A DNA stretch of 64,000 nucleotides from Algoriphagus kandeliae. GTDB taxonomy: Bacteria; Bacteroidota; Bacteroidia; Cytophagales; Cyclobacteriaceae. Position numbers and translations under genes: made by a program. The notes beneath the pieces were generated by a model. That model made no database searches. It saw nothing but the letters and a program-made list of their open reading frames with translations, and was not told the DNA's origin. The stretch spans positions 248,001 to 312,000 of the forward strand of contig NZ_SPSB01000002.1 in assembly GCF_004571135.1 (NCBI RefSeq). Direction: 5' to 3'. Position 1 is the first letter of the stretch; each line of letters opens with the position of its first letter. Below, one piece after another: positions 45,276 through 54,038 of the stretch.

Positions 45276-46514
45276 CTAATAATCCATTTTTAATTCTCCC
45301 CAATCAGGTTTCAATAGCTTTTTCCTTTTTAACTCAATCTGATATAAATACTCACCTAATTCAGCAAAAAAAGGTAAGCCAACTTCTTCGGTTTCATAAG
45401 TATCATCATTCAGCGTTTGATTTTTATTCGTATAAATGATCGCAGAGACAAAAAACTCCACTCCATTTTCATAATCCACAAAATAGCTTCCATCAATTAA
45501 GTGTCCATAAGCCCAACCGGTTTTGTTGAAAATTCGAAATTGCTCGGGAATTGGGTTTTTGTCAGTGCCGAACTTGAAAAATTTGGAATAGCTATCATAG
45601 TAATCTGGATCTTCATATTTCGGAAAATCCGATTCTCCGGGAAGCATACTCATATATTTTAAAATAAAGTTTCGATGCTCTTCATTCAACTGAAATCGTT
45701 CAGTTTCCAAAAAGGACCGCGGAAAAATGATTCGTTGAACTACTCCGTGTAAATCAGACAAAGCGAACTTGTTTTTATAGGTAAACTCCATGCCTTTCTC
45801 GATTAAGGAATCCCCTGAATAATAAGCTTTGCCAATGATAGGTCGCTCTGAATTAGAATAGATAGTTTTGGTTTCTCTTTCTGGGATTTCAAGAATTGTT
45901 TCTCCTGACTTATCCACAAATCGAATAGGGTTGAAAAATCGATTTTCGATTTCATTGGCAGGATAGCTAAGTCGATGATTAATGACAGTATGCTTGAGCC
46001 CTTTCTCGGCCAACTTTTGATTAATGTAGTCTTGGCCGAGCAATTCATAGAGGCGATTATAGGCGTCATTATCTGAAACCAACAGAATCTTTTTTATGTA
46101 ATGGGCGATGCTAGGTAAAGAATCTTGTGAGGAGTTATCCACATAGGCTGGCATTTGAGAGGGTCTTACCGAATCAGTTAACATGGGAGTATCCATGTTT
46201 AAGTTATCCACATTTTGTTCTTCTAGCCACTCCAATGCAAGAATAGCTACCGGCAATTTTACCGTAGAAGCTGGATAGAAATACCGCTCATCATCCAAAT
46301 TGAAGGAAAAAGTTTCCATCATCGGATTCATGTGCTCATTTCGATCAATTCGAGTGTAAAAGATTTGGACTTGGTAAGTCTCTGTGCTATCCAAGACTCG
46401 CTTAAGAATTGGATAAGCATCTAGACCATCCTTAAAAGGAATAGGATTTTTTTGCGAGCAAGAAAAAATTAATAATCCAATGACAAATAGGTAAATAGGG
46501 TTACGAGTTTTCAT
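45276..46514 (-). CDS. Class A beta-lactamase-like serine hydrolase lipoprotein
   Basis: A 412-residue serine hydrolase. The lipoprotein signal is YLFVIGLLIFSC. Active-site motifs are S83-T-V-K86 (PASTVKLPVAI), S147-D-N149 (LLVSDNDAY) and a KTG triad at about residue 330 (FNKTGWAYG). A glutamate equivalent to the class A Glu166 is not obvious, so it may be a DD-peptidase-like or esterase relative rather than a true beta-lactamase. Its start overlaps the stop of the upstream aminotransferase by one base. Three perfect DnaA boxes fall inside the gene. Confidence 0.85.
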   Translation of the reverse strand: MKTRNPIYLFVIGLLIFSCSQKNPIPFKDGLDAYPILKRVLDSTETYQVQIFYTRIDRNEHMNPMMETFSFNLDDERYFYPASTVKLPVAILALEWLEEQNVDNLNMDTPMLTDSVRPSQMPAYVDNSSQDSLPSIAHYIKKILLVSDNDAYNRLYELLGQDYINQKLAEKGLKHTVINHRLSYPANEIENRFFNPIRFVDKSGETILEIPERETKTIYSNSERPIIGKAYYSGDSLIEKGMEFTYKNKFALSDLHGVVQRIIFPRSFLETERFQLNEEHRNFILKYMSMLPGESDFPKYEDPDYYDSYSKFFKFGTDKNPIPEQFRIFNKTGWAYGHLIDGSYFVDYENGVEFFVSAIIYTNKNQTLNDDTYETEEVGLPFFAELGEYLYQIELKRKKLLKPDWGELKMDY

Positions 46515-47572
46515 TAGGAAGCTAGATTTTCTAAAATATCGGCTAAGTATTCAATATCTTCTTTTTCATGAAAAGCAGAAAGGACAATCCGGTTTATCTT
46601 AGGGCTGTGGGCATGTGGATAAGGGAAACTTGAGGTGATAATTCCTGATTTTTCTAGCTGATCAACCCAAGAATCATTCATATACCGAAAAACAGGATAA
46701 TCAGTATGTCCGATAATTTGTGAAAGGAATGCTATTCGATTATAGAAATATTGGATGTTTTCCTTTAACTGTTCTTGCGCTACATCATAAGTATGTTGCA
46801 TTTCCAAAAAGGTTTGTAAATGAGCAGGAGATCCCGGTGATGCTCCTGCAAAAAGTGGAGTGGATTTAATTTTTTCTATTTTCGGTAGATCTCCCAGAAC
46901 GATACCTGCTGGCAATCCCAAGCCTTTTCCAAGGGAACCTGAAACTAGCAAATGGAAGGATTCATCCATCCATTTGGAATAGGTTCCAAAAATCCCTCTT
47001 CCTATCACTCCAAATGCATGGGAATCATCAATCAAGAGATATACTTCATGTTTTTTTGCGATTTCACGTACCCAGGAATAATCATGTATCTCCACTTGAA
47101 GGGCATCGACTGCGTTCCCAATGATTAAAATTGTTTGGGAAGAAAGATTTTCAGATCGTTTTAGACAATGATTTTTCCATTGTTTAAAATTTAATTGGTC
47201 ACTTGCTTTAAATCCATCAGGAATAATTGCAGGGTGCGTATCAGAGGCAATCCAAACTTCATTTGTGAAATGGATCAGGCTTTTCCAAGCGGCGATGCCC
47301 GCTAGGTAACCAGAACTAAAAAGAGCCGCGCTTTCAGCACCTGACTCGGAAGCAAAAAATTCCTCAAATTCATCAAAAACCTTTAGCTGTATATTGTTTT
47401 TTCGACTTTGGCCAAAGTTAGAACCGTACTCGAAAATATTATTTGCTAGCACGTCCAGAAAATCATTATCCTGGGCTATCCCTAAATAGGACGTTCCGCT
47501 GAAATAAAGGTATTCTTTCCCCTCTATTTCAATCATTCGATCAATTCCGCTATGAAGGAAATGCTTTTTCAA
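46514..47572 (-). CDS. PLP-dependent alpha-oxoamine synthase-like aminotransferase (BioF/KBL fold)
   Basis: A 352-residue fold-type I PLP enzyme. K216 in SGSLGKGLGLPAG is the Schiff-base lysine, D182/D183 in LIDDSHAFGVIG bind the PLP ring, and YLYFSGTSYLGIAQDNDFL is the usual BioF start. It could be 8-amino-7-oxononanoate synthase, but no other biotin gene is near and the sequence is slightly short (BioF about 380-390), so a different acyl-CoA/amino acid condensation is possible. Confidence 0.82.
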   Translation of the reverse strand: MKKHFLHSGIDRMIEIEGKEYLYFSGTSYLGIAQDNDFLDVLANNIFEYGSNFGQSRKNNIQLKVFDEFEEFFASESGAESAALFSSGYLAGIAAWKSLIHFTNEVWIASDTHPAIIPDGFKASDQLNFKQWKNHCLKRSENLSSQTILIIGNAVDALQVEIHDYSWVREIAKKHEVYLLIDDSHAFGVIGRGIFGTYSKWMDESFHLLVSGSLGKGLGLPAGIVLGDLPKIEKIKSTPLFAGASPGSPAHLQTFLEMQHTYDVAQEQLKENIQYFYNRIAFLSQIIGHTDYPVFRYMNDSWVDQLEKSGIITSSFPYPHAHSPKINRIVLSAFHEKEDIEYLADILENLAS

Positions 47573-47578
47573 ATAATC

Positions 47579-48001
47579 TTATTTAGCAAAAATCTGTGAT
47601 TCGTCCTGGAAGGATTTGAACTCCAAGGCATTTCCACAAGGATCCAAAAAGAACATGGTAGCCTGCTCTCCAACTTCCCCTTTGAATCGAATGTAAGGCT
47701 CGATCACAAACTCAATTCCATGTGCCTTGAGTTTATCAGCTAACTCATGCCATTCATCCCAAGGAAGAATCACCCCAAAATGACGGACTGGCACATTTTT
47801 ACCATCTACGGCATTGGTTTTAGCTTGGGCTAATTCTTCAGGCTTGATATGAGCCGAAAGTTGATGTCCGAAGAAGTTGAAATCTATCCATTTATCAGTG
47901 CTTCTGCCGATATCACAACCTAAAAGGTCGCCGTAGAATTTTCTTGTTTCTTCAATATCCCGAATAGGGAAAGCCAGGTGGAAAGGTTTAAATTGACTCA
48001 T
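47579..48001 (-). CDS. VOC-family (glyoxalase/dioxygenase-fold) protein
   Basis: A 140-residue vicinal-oxygen-chelate protein of two beta-alpha-beta-beta-beta modules. The opening [29 protein letters not shown] carries the first metal-ligand His8. [26 protein letters not shown] follows, and [17 protein letters not shown] is near the end with the Glu ligand. The function is unknown within the family. It is divergent from the patatin gene. Confidence 0.88.
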   Translation of the reverse strand: MSQFKPFHLAFPIRDIEETRKFYGDLLGCDIGRSTDKWIDFNFFGHQLSAHIKPEELAQAKTNAVDGKNVPVRHFGVILPWDEWHELADKLKAHGIEFVIEPYIRFKGEVGEQATMFFLDPCGNALEFKSFQDESQIFAK

Positions 48002-48039
48002 ATTGCGTACATTCGTTTGACAATTTTCATCCTAAAGAT

Positions 48040-48942
48040 ATGGCAAAAAAGCAGAAAGTTTCATTGGTTTTAAGTAGCGGTGGAGCTCGAGGATTAGCCC
48101 ATGTCGGAGTCATTGAGGAATTGGAAGAGCGGGGCTATGAAATCGCCGAAATCGCAGGTTGCTCAGCAGGAGCCTTGGTAGGTGGTATGTATGCTGCTAA
48201 GAAAATGGACGAGTTTAAAAACTGGATCTGTAACCTGGATCGTATCGATGTTTTTTCCTTGATGGATTTCACTTTTTCAAGTAGAGGCTTTATCAAAGGA
48301 GAAAAAGTGTTTTCCGCTTTGAAAAAGGTGATTCGAGATTGTCAGATCGAAGATTTAGAAATTCCTTTTTCCTGTAATGCTGTAGATGTGCATAGCGGAA
48401 AAGAAGTCGTGTTTTCTGAAGGAAGCCTATTTGCTGCTATCCGTGCTTCGGGAAGTATTCCTTCTGTGATAATTCCTGCCAAGCAGGGAAAACAACAATT
48501 GATCGATGGAGGTGTGCTAAATCCAATTCCCATTTCTTTGCTCAAAAAAGAAGATAATAATCTTTTGGTGGTCGTCGATGTCAATGGGACCGATCAGGAT
48601 TTTGTTTCTCCTCCAAAGAAGGATTCTGAAGGGAATCGCTTCATATCGCTTCCTAAGTGGCTGTCAGAGTATAGAGACAAGATGAAAGAGTATTTTCCTG
48701 ATGACAAGGAGGAAGAAAAACCCAGCTCTTTTTCAGCATTGGATTTGGTATCCCGCTCCTTTGATTTGCTTCAGGATCGCTATTGTGAAATAATAATCGC
48801 GCAAAACAAGGTGGATGTACTCGTCAAGGTCGCGCGAAAGCAAGCAGGAACCTTGGAATTTCACCGGTCTGCGGAAATGATCGAAGTGGGTCGAATCAAA
48901 GCAAAAGAAGCCTTAGATAAATTGGAAAATGGAAATAGCTGA
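48040..48942 (+). CDS. Patatin-like phospholipase
   Basis: A 300-residue protein with no signal peptide. The oxyanion GGARG is at 14-18, the nucleophile S42 is in G40-C-S-A-G44, and the catalytic Asp is D156 in LIDGGVLNP. This Ser/Asp dyad hydrolyses acyl ester bonds of lipids. The similarity to NTE/YchK-type patatins suggests an intracellular lysophospholipase-like role, but the substrate is not shown. The last 14 bases overlap the next gene's start. Confidence 0.92.
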   Translation: MAKKQKVSLVLSSGGARGLAHVGVIEELEERGYEIAEIAGCSAGALVGGMYAAKKMDEFKNWICNLDRIDVFSLMDFTFSSRGFIKGEKVFSALKKVIRDCQIEDLEIPFSCNAVDVHSGKEVVFSEGSLFAAIRASGSIPSVIIPAKQGKQQLIDGGVLNPIPISLLKKEDNNLLVVVDVNGTDQDFVSPPKKDSEGNRFISLPKWLSEYRDKMKEYFPDDKEEEKPSSFSALDLVSRSFDLLQDRYCEIIIAQNKVDVLVKVARKQAGTLEFHRSAEMIEVGRIKAKEALDKLENGNS

Positions 48943-49543
48943 ACTGAATCGCCTGCTGGGAAATGTGGATATCTACCTGCTGGATCAAATTCTAAAGGGT
49001 AGGTTTTCCAAGGAAATGCGGATTCTCGATGCAGGTTGTGGAGAAGGACGCAACACGGTTTACTTTATTAATCAAGGCTATCAGATTTTTGGAATCGACC
49101 CGAATGATGTCGCGATTCAGTATTGTCGTTACCAAGCCAAAAGCTTAAATCCAAATTATGATATTCATCGCTTTCAGCTGGGAAGCCTGGAAGATGTTCC
49201 TTTTCATCAGGAAGCTTTTGATGCGGTCATTTGTTCTGCTGTACTTCATTTTGCGTCTAGTGTTGATAACTTTTGGCAAATGATTTCAGAAATCCATCGG
49301 GTTTTAAAGCCTGGAGGAATATTTTGGTTTCGAATGTGCACGGGTTTAGGAGGAATATTAGAACAATCCGAATCCTTAGGAGACGGCAGATTTTTGCTGC
49401 CTGATGGAACTGAGCGATTTGTCTTAACTCGGGAGCAACTGCATGAAATTGAAAGCCTTGGATTTCGGTTCGTAGAAACTCCCAAAACTGTTTTGGTGCT
49501 AGATCAACGGGAAATGGGGATTTTTCTTCTGGAAAAAATATAA
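48929..49543 (+). CDS. Class I SAM-dependent methyltransferase
   Basis: A 204-residue methyltransferase. Motif I ILDAGCGEGRNTVYF is at about residues 32-46, followed by GIDPNDVAIQYCRYQA and the post-motif region SAVLHFASSVDNFWQMISEIHRVLKPGG. The substrate is unknown; the general architecture matches methyltransferase_11. It overlaps the patatin gene, suggesting translational coupling, and is probably expressed with it. Confidence 0.88.
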   Translation: MEIAELNRLLGNVDIYLLDQILKGRFSKEMRILDAGCGEGRNTVYFINQGYQIFGIDPNDVAIQYCRYQAKSLNPNYDIHRFQLGSLEDVPFHQEAFDAVICSAVLHFASSVDNFWQMISEIHRVLKPGGIFWFRMCTGLGGILEQSESLGDGRFLLPDGTERFVLTREQLHEIESLGFRFVETPKTVLVLDQREMGIFLLEKI

Positions 49544-49571
49544 ATACAATTTAATTGTAAACAATTAATAA

Positions 49572-50174
49572 ATGACTTTACAATACGCTCTTGAGCTTGT
49601 CGGAACCTTTGTTTTTGCCATTTCAGGCGCCTTGGCTATTCGTGAGCGAGAGCATGATTTGTTTGGGGCAGGATTCACTGGTTTCATTACCGCCATTGGT
49701 GGAGGAACCTTGAGAGATATTTTGTTGGATTCCTATCCGCTCGTTTGGATTGGCGATATTTATTTCTTGTATGCTATTCTATTGGGTGTATTGGCAGCAT
49801 TTGTTTTTCCGAATTTTTTAAGCCAGTTGCGCAAGACCTTTTTCCTTTTTGATACCCTTGGGATTGGATTTTTCACAGTATTGGGTGTGGAAAAGGCTTT
49901 GAGCTTGGGTGTTCGCCCTGAGATTGCTGCTATTATGGGTATGTTTTCGGCAGTAATGGGTGGCGTCATTCGGGATACACTGACCAATGAAATCCCGATT
50001 TTATTCCGTAAGGAAATATATGCCTCTGCTTGCCTTGCCGGAGCGATTTTGTATTTGGTGCTGAATTATCTAGGCCTAGACCGCGATTGGAATCTCCTGA
50101 TATCCATGTCTATGGTAATTTCCATTCGCTTGGTAGCGGTAAAGTATAAGCTGAGTTTGCCGAGATTGGATTGA
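49572..50174 (+). CDS. TRIC-type trimeric intracellular cation channel (UPF0126/YicG family)
   Basis: A 200-residue membrane protein with about seven helices. The two repeated halves each carry a glycine-rich GGG...RD motif (IGGGTLRDILLDSYPL and MGGVIRDTLTNEIP), as in YicG and the bacterial TRIC homologues, which form potassium-permeable channels. Its function in the cell is not established. Confidence 0.92.
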   Translation: MTLQYALELVGTFVFAISGALAIREREHDLFGAGFTGFITAIGGGTLRDILLDSYPLVWIGDIYFLYAILLGVLAAFVFPNFLSQLRKTFFLFDTLGIGFFTVLGVEKALSLGVRPEIAAIMGMFSAVMGGVIRDTLTNEIPILFRKEIYASACLAGAILYLVLNYLGLDRDWNLLISMSMVISIRLVAVKYKLSLPRLD

Positions 50175-50555
50175 ATTTTTAGAACTCGCAAGGCCGCAAC
50201 GACGCGAAGAAAAAATTCTCCCGCAAAGGAGCTAAGGCGAAATTGTTTTCCCTGCTGAAAACAATCCATATCAGGTTAATAATCTGTAAAATTCTGTGTT
50301 TTCATCTGTGACGATCTGTGGGAAAAATTTCTCTAATTCCTGTCTCAGTTTAGTTCCTGTTTCTTTCTTGCAACGTTGCAACAGAAAAACTCCCGCAAAG
50401 AAGCAAAGGAATTTTCCCCTACATTGATGTTTAGAATAGCTTTGAACTTTCCTTTAAAAAAGGACTGGGGTACCTGAATCCGCGAAAATCAGGGACTTTT
50501 TCTGCGTCGATCAGTAGAAAAGCTCTTTTGCTTCTTTGCGCCTCTGCGGGAGGCC
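50175..50555. other. Non-coding region with decayed CGCAAAG-type repeats and a long palindrome
   Basis: No gene is supported in these 381 bases. CGCAAAGAAGCAAA at 50394-50407 is perfectly inverted at 50527-50540. Related CGCAAGG and CGCAAAGG words recur at about 50187-50235. TTGCAACGTTGCAA at 50368-50381 is a perfect 14-base palindrome. An AATCTGTAAAATTCTGTG / GATCTGTGGG region at about 50280-50330 has an ATCTGTG-type repeat. The composition resembles the degenerate repeat tracts that accumulate between genes in many Bacteroidota. Confidence 0.55.
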
Positions 50556-51707
50556 TTATTCAGAAATACTCGGCTTCACCCGCACAAAAGCCACTTCATC
50601 GTCAATATTCAGGAATTTCCACAACCTACCATCGAGATAAAATGCAGGTTCGAAGAAGTTGAATCGTTCGGGTAAAAGCGTTTCACCAACTTGATTAGTC
50701 TCTGAATCAAAGGCTGTCAGGATATTTTTATAAATAATAGTATCTCCCGCAGTCAGCCGATCCATTTCGCGATGAACTCTCCAAAACTTATCTTGATCAG
50801 GGGCGAGGATCAATCGGCCAAAACTAACCTCCTTGTTTTTTTCCTTCATTGCTTCTCTAAATTCTTCTGGAGAACTCGCCTGCATGGGAAAATTTCCTTT
50901 TTTGCTATTTGAACTCAACTGGCTTTCATAATTACGACTTATTAAGCTGTCTAGCTCCAAGTTCCATTCCCATAATTCGTTTTTGGCAGTGGTCGTGATC
51001 AGGATTCTATCGTCTATCTTTCGGACACGATTTTGCTCCGGAGCCTTTGCCATTCCTCCCCCATTCATCTCTAGACTGATTTCATAGGCCGAGGTGAATT
51101 GTAAAAAATCCGATGGAAATAAGCGTAGCGATTGATCACTTAGGTTGAATTGGGCAATCCCTAAATTTTTGCTGTCAAAAAAATTTTCTGTCCCATAGAA
51201 TCCATAGAATGTTTTCCCGTCTTGAGTATCCAAGCTGGACACATTGATTTCTTCGCTATCTCCCAATTGATCCCCTTTCCAGTCGATTTCTTCCAATTTG
51301 TAGGTGGCAATTTTTTCACCGGACTTGGCGACATGATGGATTCCATTGAAATCATAAAAAATGACGCTTTCATCTGGCAGCACTTGGACACGCATGATAA
51401 ATCCACCTCCGATGCCATTGGGCCCTTCTTTTTCGTATTGTTTTACCTCTTTCAGCTTCAGATTTTCGAGATCAATGATCTCCATCTTGAAGTCCTGATT
51501 ATTGAAGTTGTAGAGGAGCTTTCTACTTTCATCCACATCAGACATCCCCAAACCGTATTGGACAAAAAAGAAATGATCTCCTGCATCCACCATCACGGTG
51601 TCTATTTCGTAGGAGATTTCTAGATTTTGATTGGATTCTGTGCTTTCAGGATCTCCTCCGCAGGAAATGAGAACAAGAATTAAAAAGTAAACCGGTAAGT
51701 TTTTCAT
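50556..51707 (-). CDS. DUF4221-like beta-propeller lipoprotein (paralogue 1)
   Basis: A 383-residue lipoprotein with signal MKNLPVYFLILVLISC. The body has repeated DxxG and strand-turn-strand motifs that look like a bladed propeller, and FNFFEPAFYLDGRLWKFLNIDDEVAF near the end. It is the most diverged of four tandem paralogues, ending VRVKPSISE instead of the FDFKF end of two neighbours. KYEKEGPNGIG-like and LPERFNFF-like patches are shared. I recall this kind of protein as DUF4221, common in Cyclobacteriaceae; function unknown. Confidence 0.78.
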   Translation of the reverse strand: MKNLPVYFLILVLISCGGDPESTESNQNLEISYEIDTVMVDAGDHFFFVQYGLGMSDVDESRKLLYNFNNQDFKMEIIDLENLKLKEVKQYEKEGPNGIGGGFIMRVQVLPDESVIFYDFNGIHHVAKSGEKIATYKLEEIDWKGDQLGDSEEINVSSLDTQDGKTFYGFYGTENFFDSKNLGIAQFNLSDQSLRLFPSDFLQFTSAYEISLEMNGGGMAKAPEQNRVRKIDDRILITTTAKNELWEWNLELDSLISRNYESQLSSNSKKGNFPMQASSPEEFREAMKEKNKEVSFGRLILAPDQDKFWRVHREMDRLTAGDTIIYKNILTAFDSETNQVGETLLPERFNFFEPAFYLDGRLWKFLNIDDEVAFVRVKPSISE

Positions 51708-51727
51708 AATATATTGGTTTAGAGGAA

Positions 51728-52870
51728 TTAAAACTTAAAATCAAAAATGGCAAAACCCAGTTCATCATCCACATTGACATAGGACCAGAGCTTGCCGTCT
51801 TTGAAGAAGGCACTTTGAGGAATGGAGTAAATACCCTCCATTTTTGCTTCGCCAAGCAGTCTGAAGTTCTGATCGAACATAAAAAGAAAAATATCACCTT
51901 TTCTTGTCTGCTCCCCATCTTTTTTAGGTTCCAAAATTCTCCCAAACCGGAAAAAACGGTTGGAGCTATCATCATAGATCAAGCTCCCAAAATAAATCTG
52001 AGACAGGGCTATTTCTTCTTCGACCAGGTACTCCTCGAGGGAGTTTACTTCCTTCTTGATGGGCCGTTCTTTTTGATTGGGAACGAGTGAAAAATCATAT
52101 TCCATCAATTTCAAAGAGTCTGTATCAAATTCGTATTGGTAAAGTTTATTGTTGGTAGAATTACCAACCAAAACACCATTTTCAATTTGGTTAAGCCAAA
52201 TCCCATCACCAACGAAACGAATCCTGTTTCCAGCTTGAAATTCAAGAGAATAATCGAAAGCTTGTTCCATTTCTGGAAGCCAAAAAACCTTACCAGTCAT
52301 AGTTTCCAGATCAAAGACGATCAGCTCTGAAGAGTTGCTTTCTCCAATCCGCTTTAAGACTGACCCAAATCTTCCATCTTTGGAAAACGTGAATCTTAAA
52401 CCCAAATCAGTGATTTCTAGGGCTTCTAATCCTTTGTAGTCGGCGGGGTTTAAATTTAATTCTTGGACTTTCTTTCCCTGCAGGGTAAAAACTCCATATT
52501 GAGCTCCATATCCACCAAGTATTAATTGCCCATTGTCTAGGAACTGCATCCCAAAAATCAATGGTGCAATTCCATTTGGCCCCTCTTCCTCAAATGGATA
52601 TTGGTTTTCCAATTTGAATGAATTCAGATTGATTTGGTTTATTTGAGGTTTACTAGGGTCAAATTGGTAAAGAAATTGTCGTTCAGGACCAAGAGTGGCA
52701 TTACCAATTCCGTAAGAAAGGTTGATTATTTTATCACTAGGATCGATGAGAATCGTGTCTACTGAAAAACTGAAGTTTTCCAGAATCTTATCCGAATCGG
52801 ATTTTTCAGATGAGTTGCCTCCACAGGACAAAATCAACGGAAGAGAAATAAGAGATATAAGTCTTTTCAC
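51728..52870 (-). CDS. DUF4221-like beta-propeller lipoprotein (paralogue 2)
   Basis: 380 residues from a GTG start at 52868-52870, giving the lipoprotein signal VKRLISLISLPLILSC; a longer in-frame version starting at 52915 would overlap the upstream paralogue and lack a signal. Shared blocks are PFEEEGPNGI, SLVPNQK and KLWSYVNVDDELGFAIFDFKF. The last 76 bases of its reading frame (51735-51810) are about 92 percent identical to the same part of paralogue 3 (52882-52957). Function unknown, probably a cell-envelope propeller. Confidence 0.76.
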   Translation of the reverse strand: MKRLISLISLPLILSCGGNSSEKSDSDKILENFSFSVDTILIDPSDKIINLSYGIGNATLGPERQFLYQFDPSKPQINQINLNSFKLENQYPFEEEGPNGIAPLIFGMQFLDNGQLILGGYGAQYGVFTLQGKKVQELNLNPADYKGLEALEITDLGLRFTFSKDGRFGSVLKRIGESNSSELIVFDLETMTGKVFWLPEMEQAFDYSLEFQAGNRIRFVGDGIWLNQIENGVLVGNSTNNKLYQYEFDTDSLKLMEYDFSLVPNQKERPIKKEVNSLEEYLVEEEIALSQIYFGSLIYDDSSNRFFRFGRILEPKKDGEQTRKGDIFLFMFDQNFRLLGEAKMEGIYSIPQSAFFKDGKLWSYVNVDDELGFAIFDFKF

Positions 52871-52874
52871 TTGT

Positions 52875-54029
52875 CTAAAATTTAAAATCAAAGACGGCAA
52901 AACCCAACTCATCATCTACATTGACATAGGACCAGAGTTTGCCGTCTTTGAAGAAGGAATTGCTGGGAGTTTGGTCTAGTTGTGGAATTTCTGTTTCACC
53001 CAAAAAATTTAGGTTTTCATCAAAAGCGAAAAGAAATACCTGAGCCTTTCTTGGGGCCTCAGGGTCTTCTCTTGGTTCGTAAATTCTGCCAAAACGAAAA
53101 AATCGTTTTGTTTTTTCATCATAAAGCAATTTTTCGAAACCGATTTGTGTATTCGCTTTTTCCATTTCTGACCTAAATTCCTCCATAGACGACACTTCTT
53201 TTCTAATTGGAATTTGTTTTTGATTTGGTACTAGCGAAAAATCATATTCAAATAAGTCCAAGGAATCCTGGCCTGATTCAAATCGATAAATGCTGTTGGT
53301 TGTAGCGCCTGAGATAAAAAACTTATCATTAATTTCCTGAAAAGCCATTTCCTCTCTGTAAATACTCATCCCGTCGCCGGATTGAAGAAGAATTTGGTAT
53401 TCACCAACTATATCCAAAGCCGGAATGGGAAGTACAGCGCCTTTTTTGGTTTCAAGGTTGATTTTCGCCAACTGTGTAGTTCCTTCCATAAAGTCACTTG
53501 GAAGCGAGTAGGCCCACTTTCTATCTGGAGATAGACGGATGGAACTTGTGATATTGAATTTCTCATTTTCTCCTAGTCCCTCGATATCGATCTCTTCAGG
53601 TTTGAGGGTCAAGTCGAGTACTTTTTTGCCCTGTTTGTTAAAAATACCTGTGGATTGAAAATTAGAAAAAAGGAACTCTTCACCAGGCATGTATCTTGAA
53701 GTGGTGATATAGTTAGCCCCGATTCCATTCGGTCCTTCTTTTTCAAAAGGTATTTGCTCTTCCAAGACCAATTCATCCAGGTTGATTTTATTGATTTGGG
53801 TGGTCGCTTCATCAAATAGATAGAAATAGGTCTTGGTTTCATCCAATGAACTTCCCCTTACTCCACGGGAAAGATTGATGATCTCTTCTCCAGGATCCAC
53901 AACTACGGTGTCTACTGAAAAGGAGAAGTTTTCAAAAATATTGTTATTGCTTGAGTCCATGGACTCATTTTCTCCGCTGCAGGAAAAGGCCAAAGCGGCA
54001 AGGAGTATAAGAAAAAGATAATTTTTCAT
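52875..54029 (-). CDS. DUF4221-like beta-propeller lipoprotein (paralogue 3)
   Basis: A 384-residue lipoprotein with signal MKNYLFLILLAALAFSC. It shares SFSVDTVVVDPGEEIINLSRG, IPFEKEGPNGIG and SLVPNQK with the other paralogues, and it ends KLWSYVNVDDELGFAVFDFKF, nearly identical to paralogue 2. The stop codon lies 5 bases before the GTG start of paralogue 2, so the two are probably translated from one mRNA. No catalytic residues are visible. Confidence 0.8.
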   Translation of the reverse strand: MKNYLFLILLAALAFSCSGENESMDSSNNNIFENFSFSVDTVVVDPGEEIINLSRGVRGSSLDETKTYFYLFDEATTQINKINLDELVLEEQIPFEKEGPNGIGANYITTSRYMPGEEFLFSNFQSTGIFNKQGKKVLDLTLKPEEIDIEGLGENEKFNITSSIRLSPDRKWAYSLPSDFMEGTTQLAKINLETKKGAVLPIPALDIVGEYQILLQSGDGMSIYREEMAFQEINDKFFISGATTNSIYRFESGQDSLDLFEYDFSLVPNQKQIPIRKEVSSMEEFRSEMEKANTQIGFEKLLYDEKTKRFFRFGRIYEPREDPEAPRKAQVFLFAFDENLNFLGETEIPQLDQTPSNSFFKDGKLWSYVNVDDELGFAVFDFKF

Positions 54030-54038
54030 AATTGGGGG

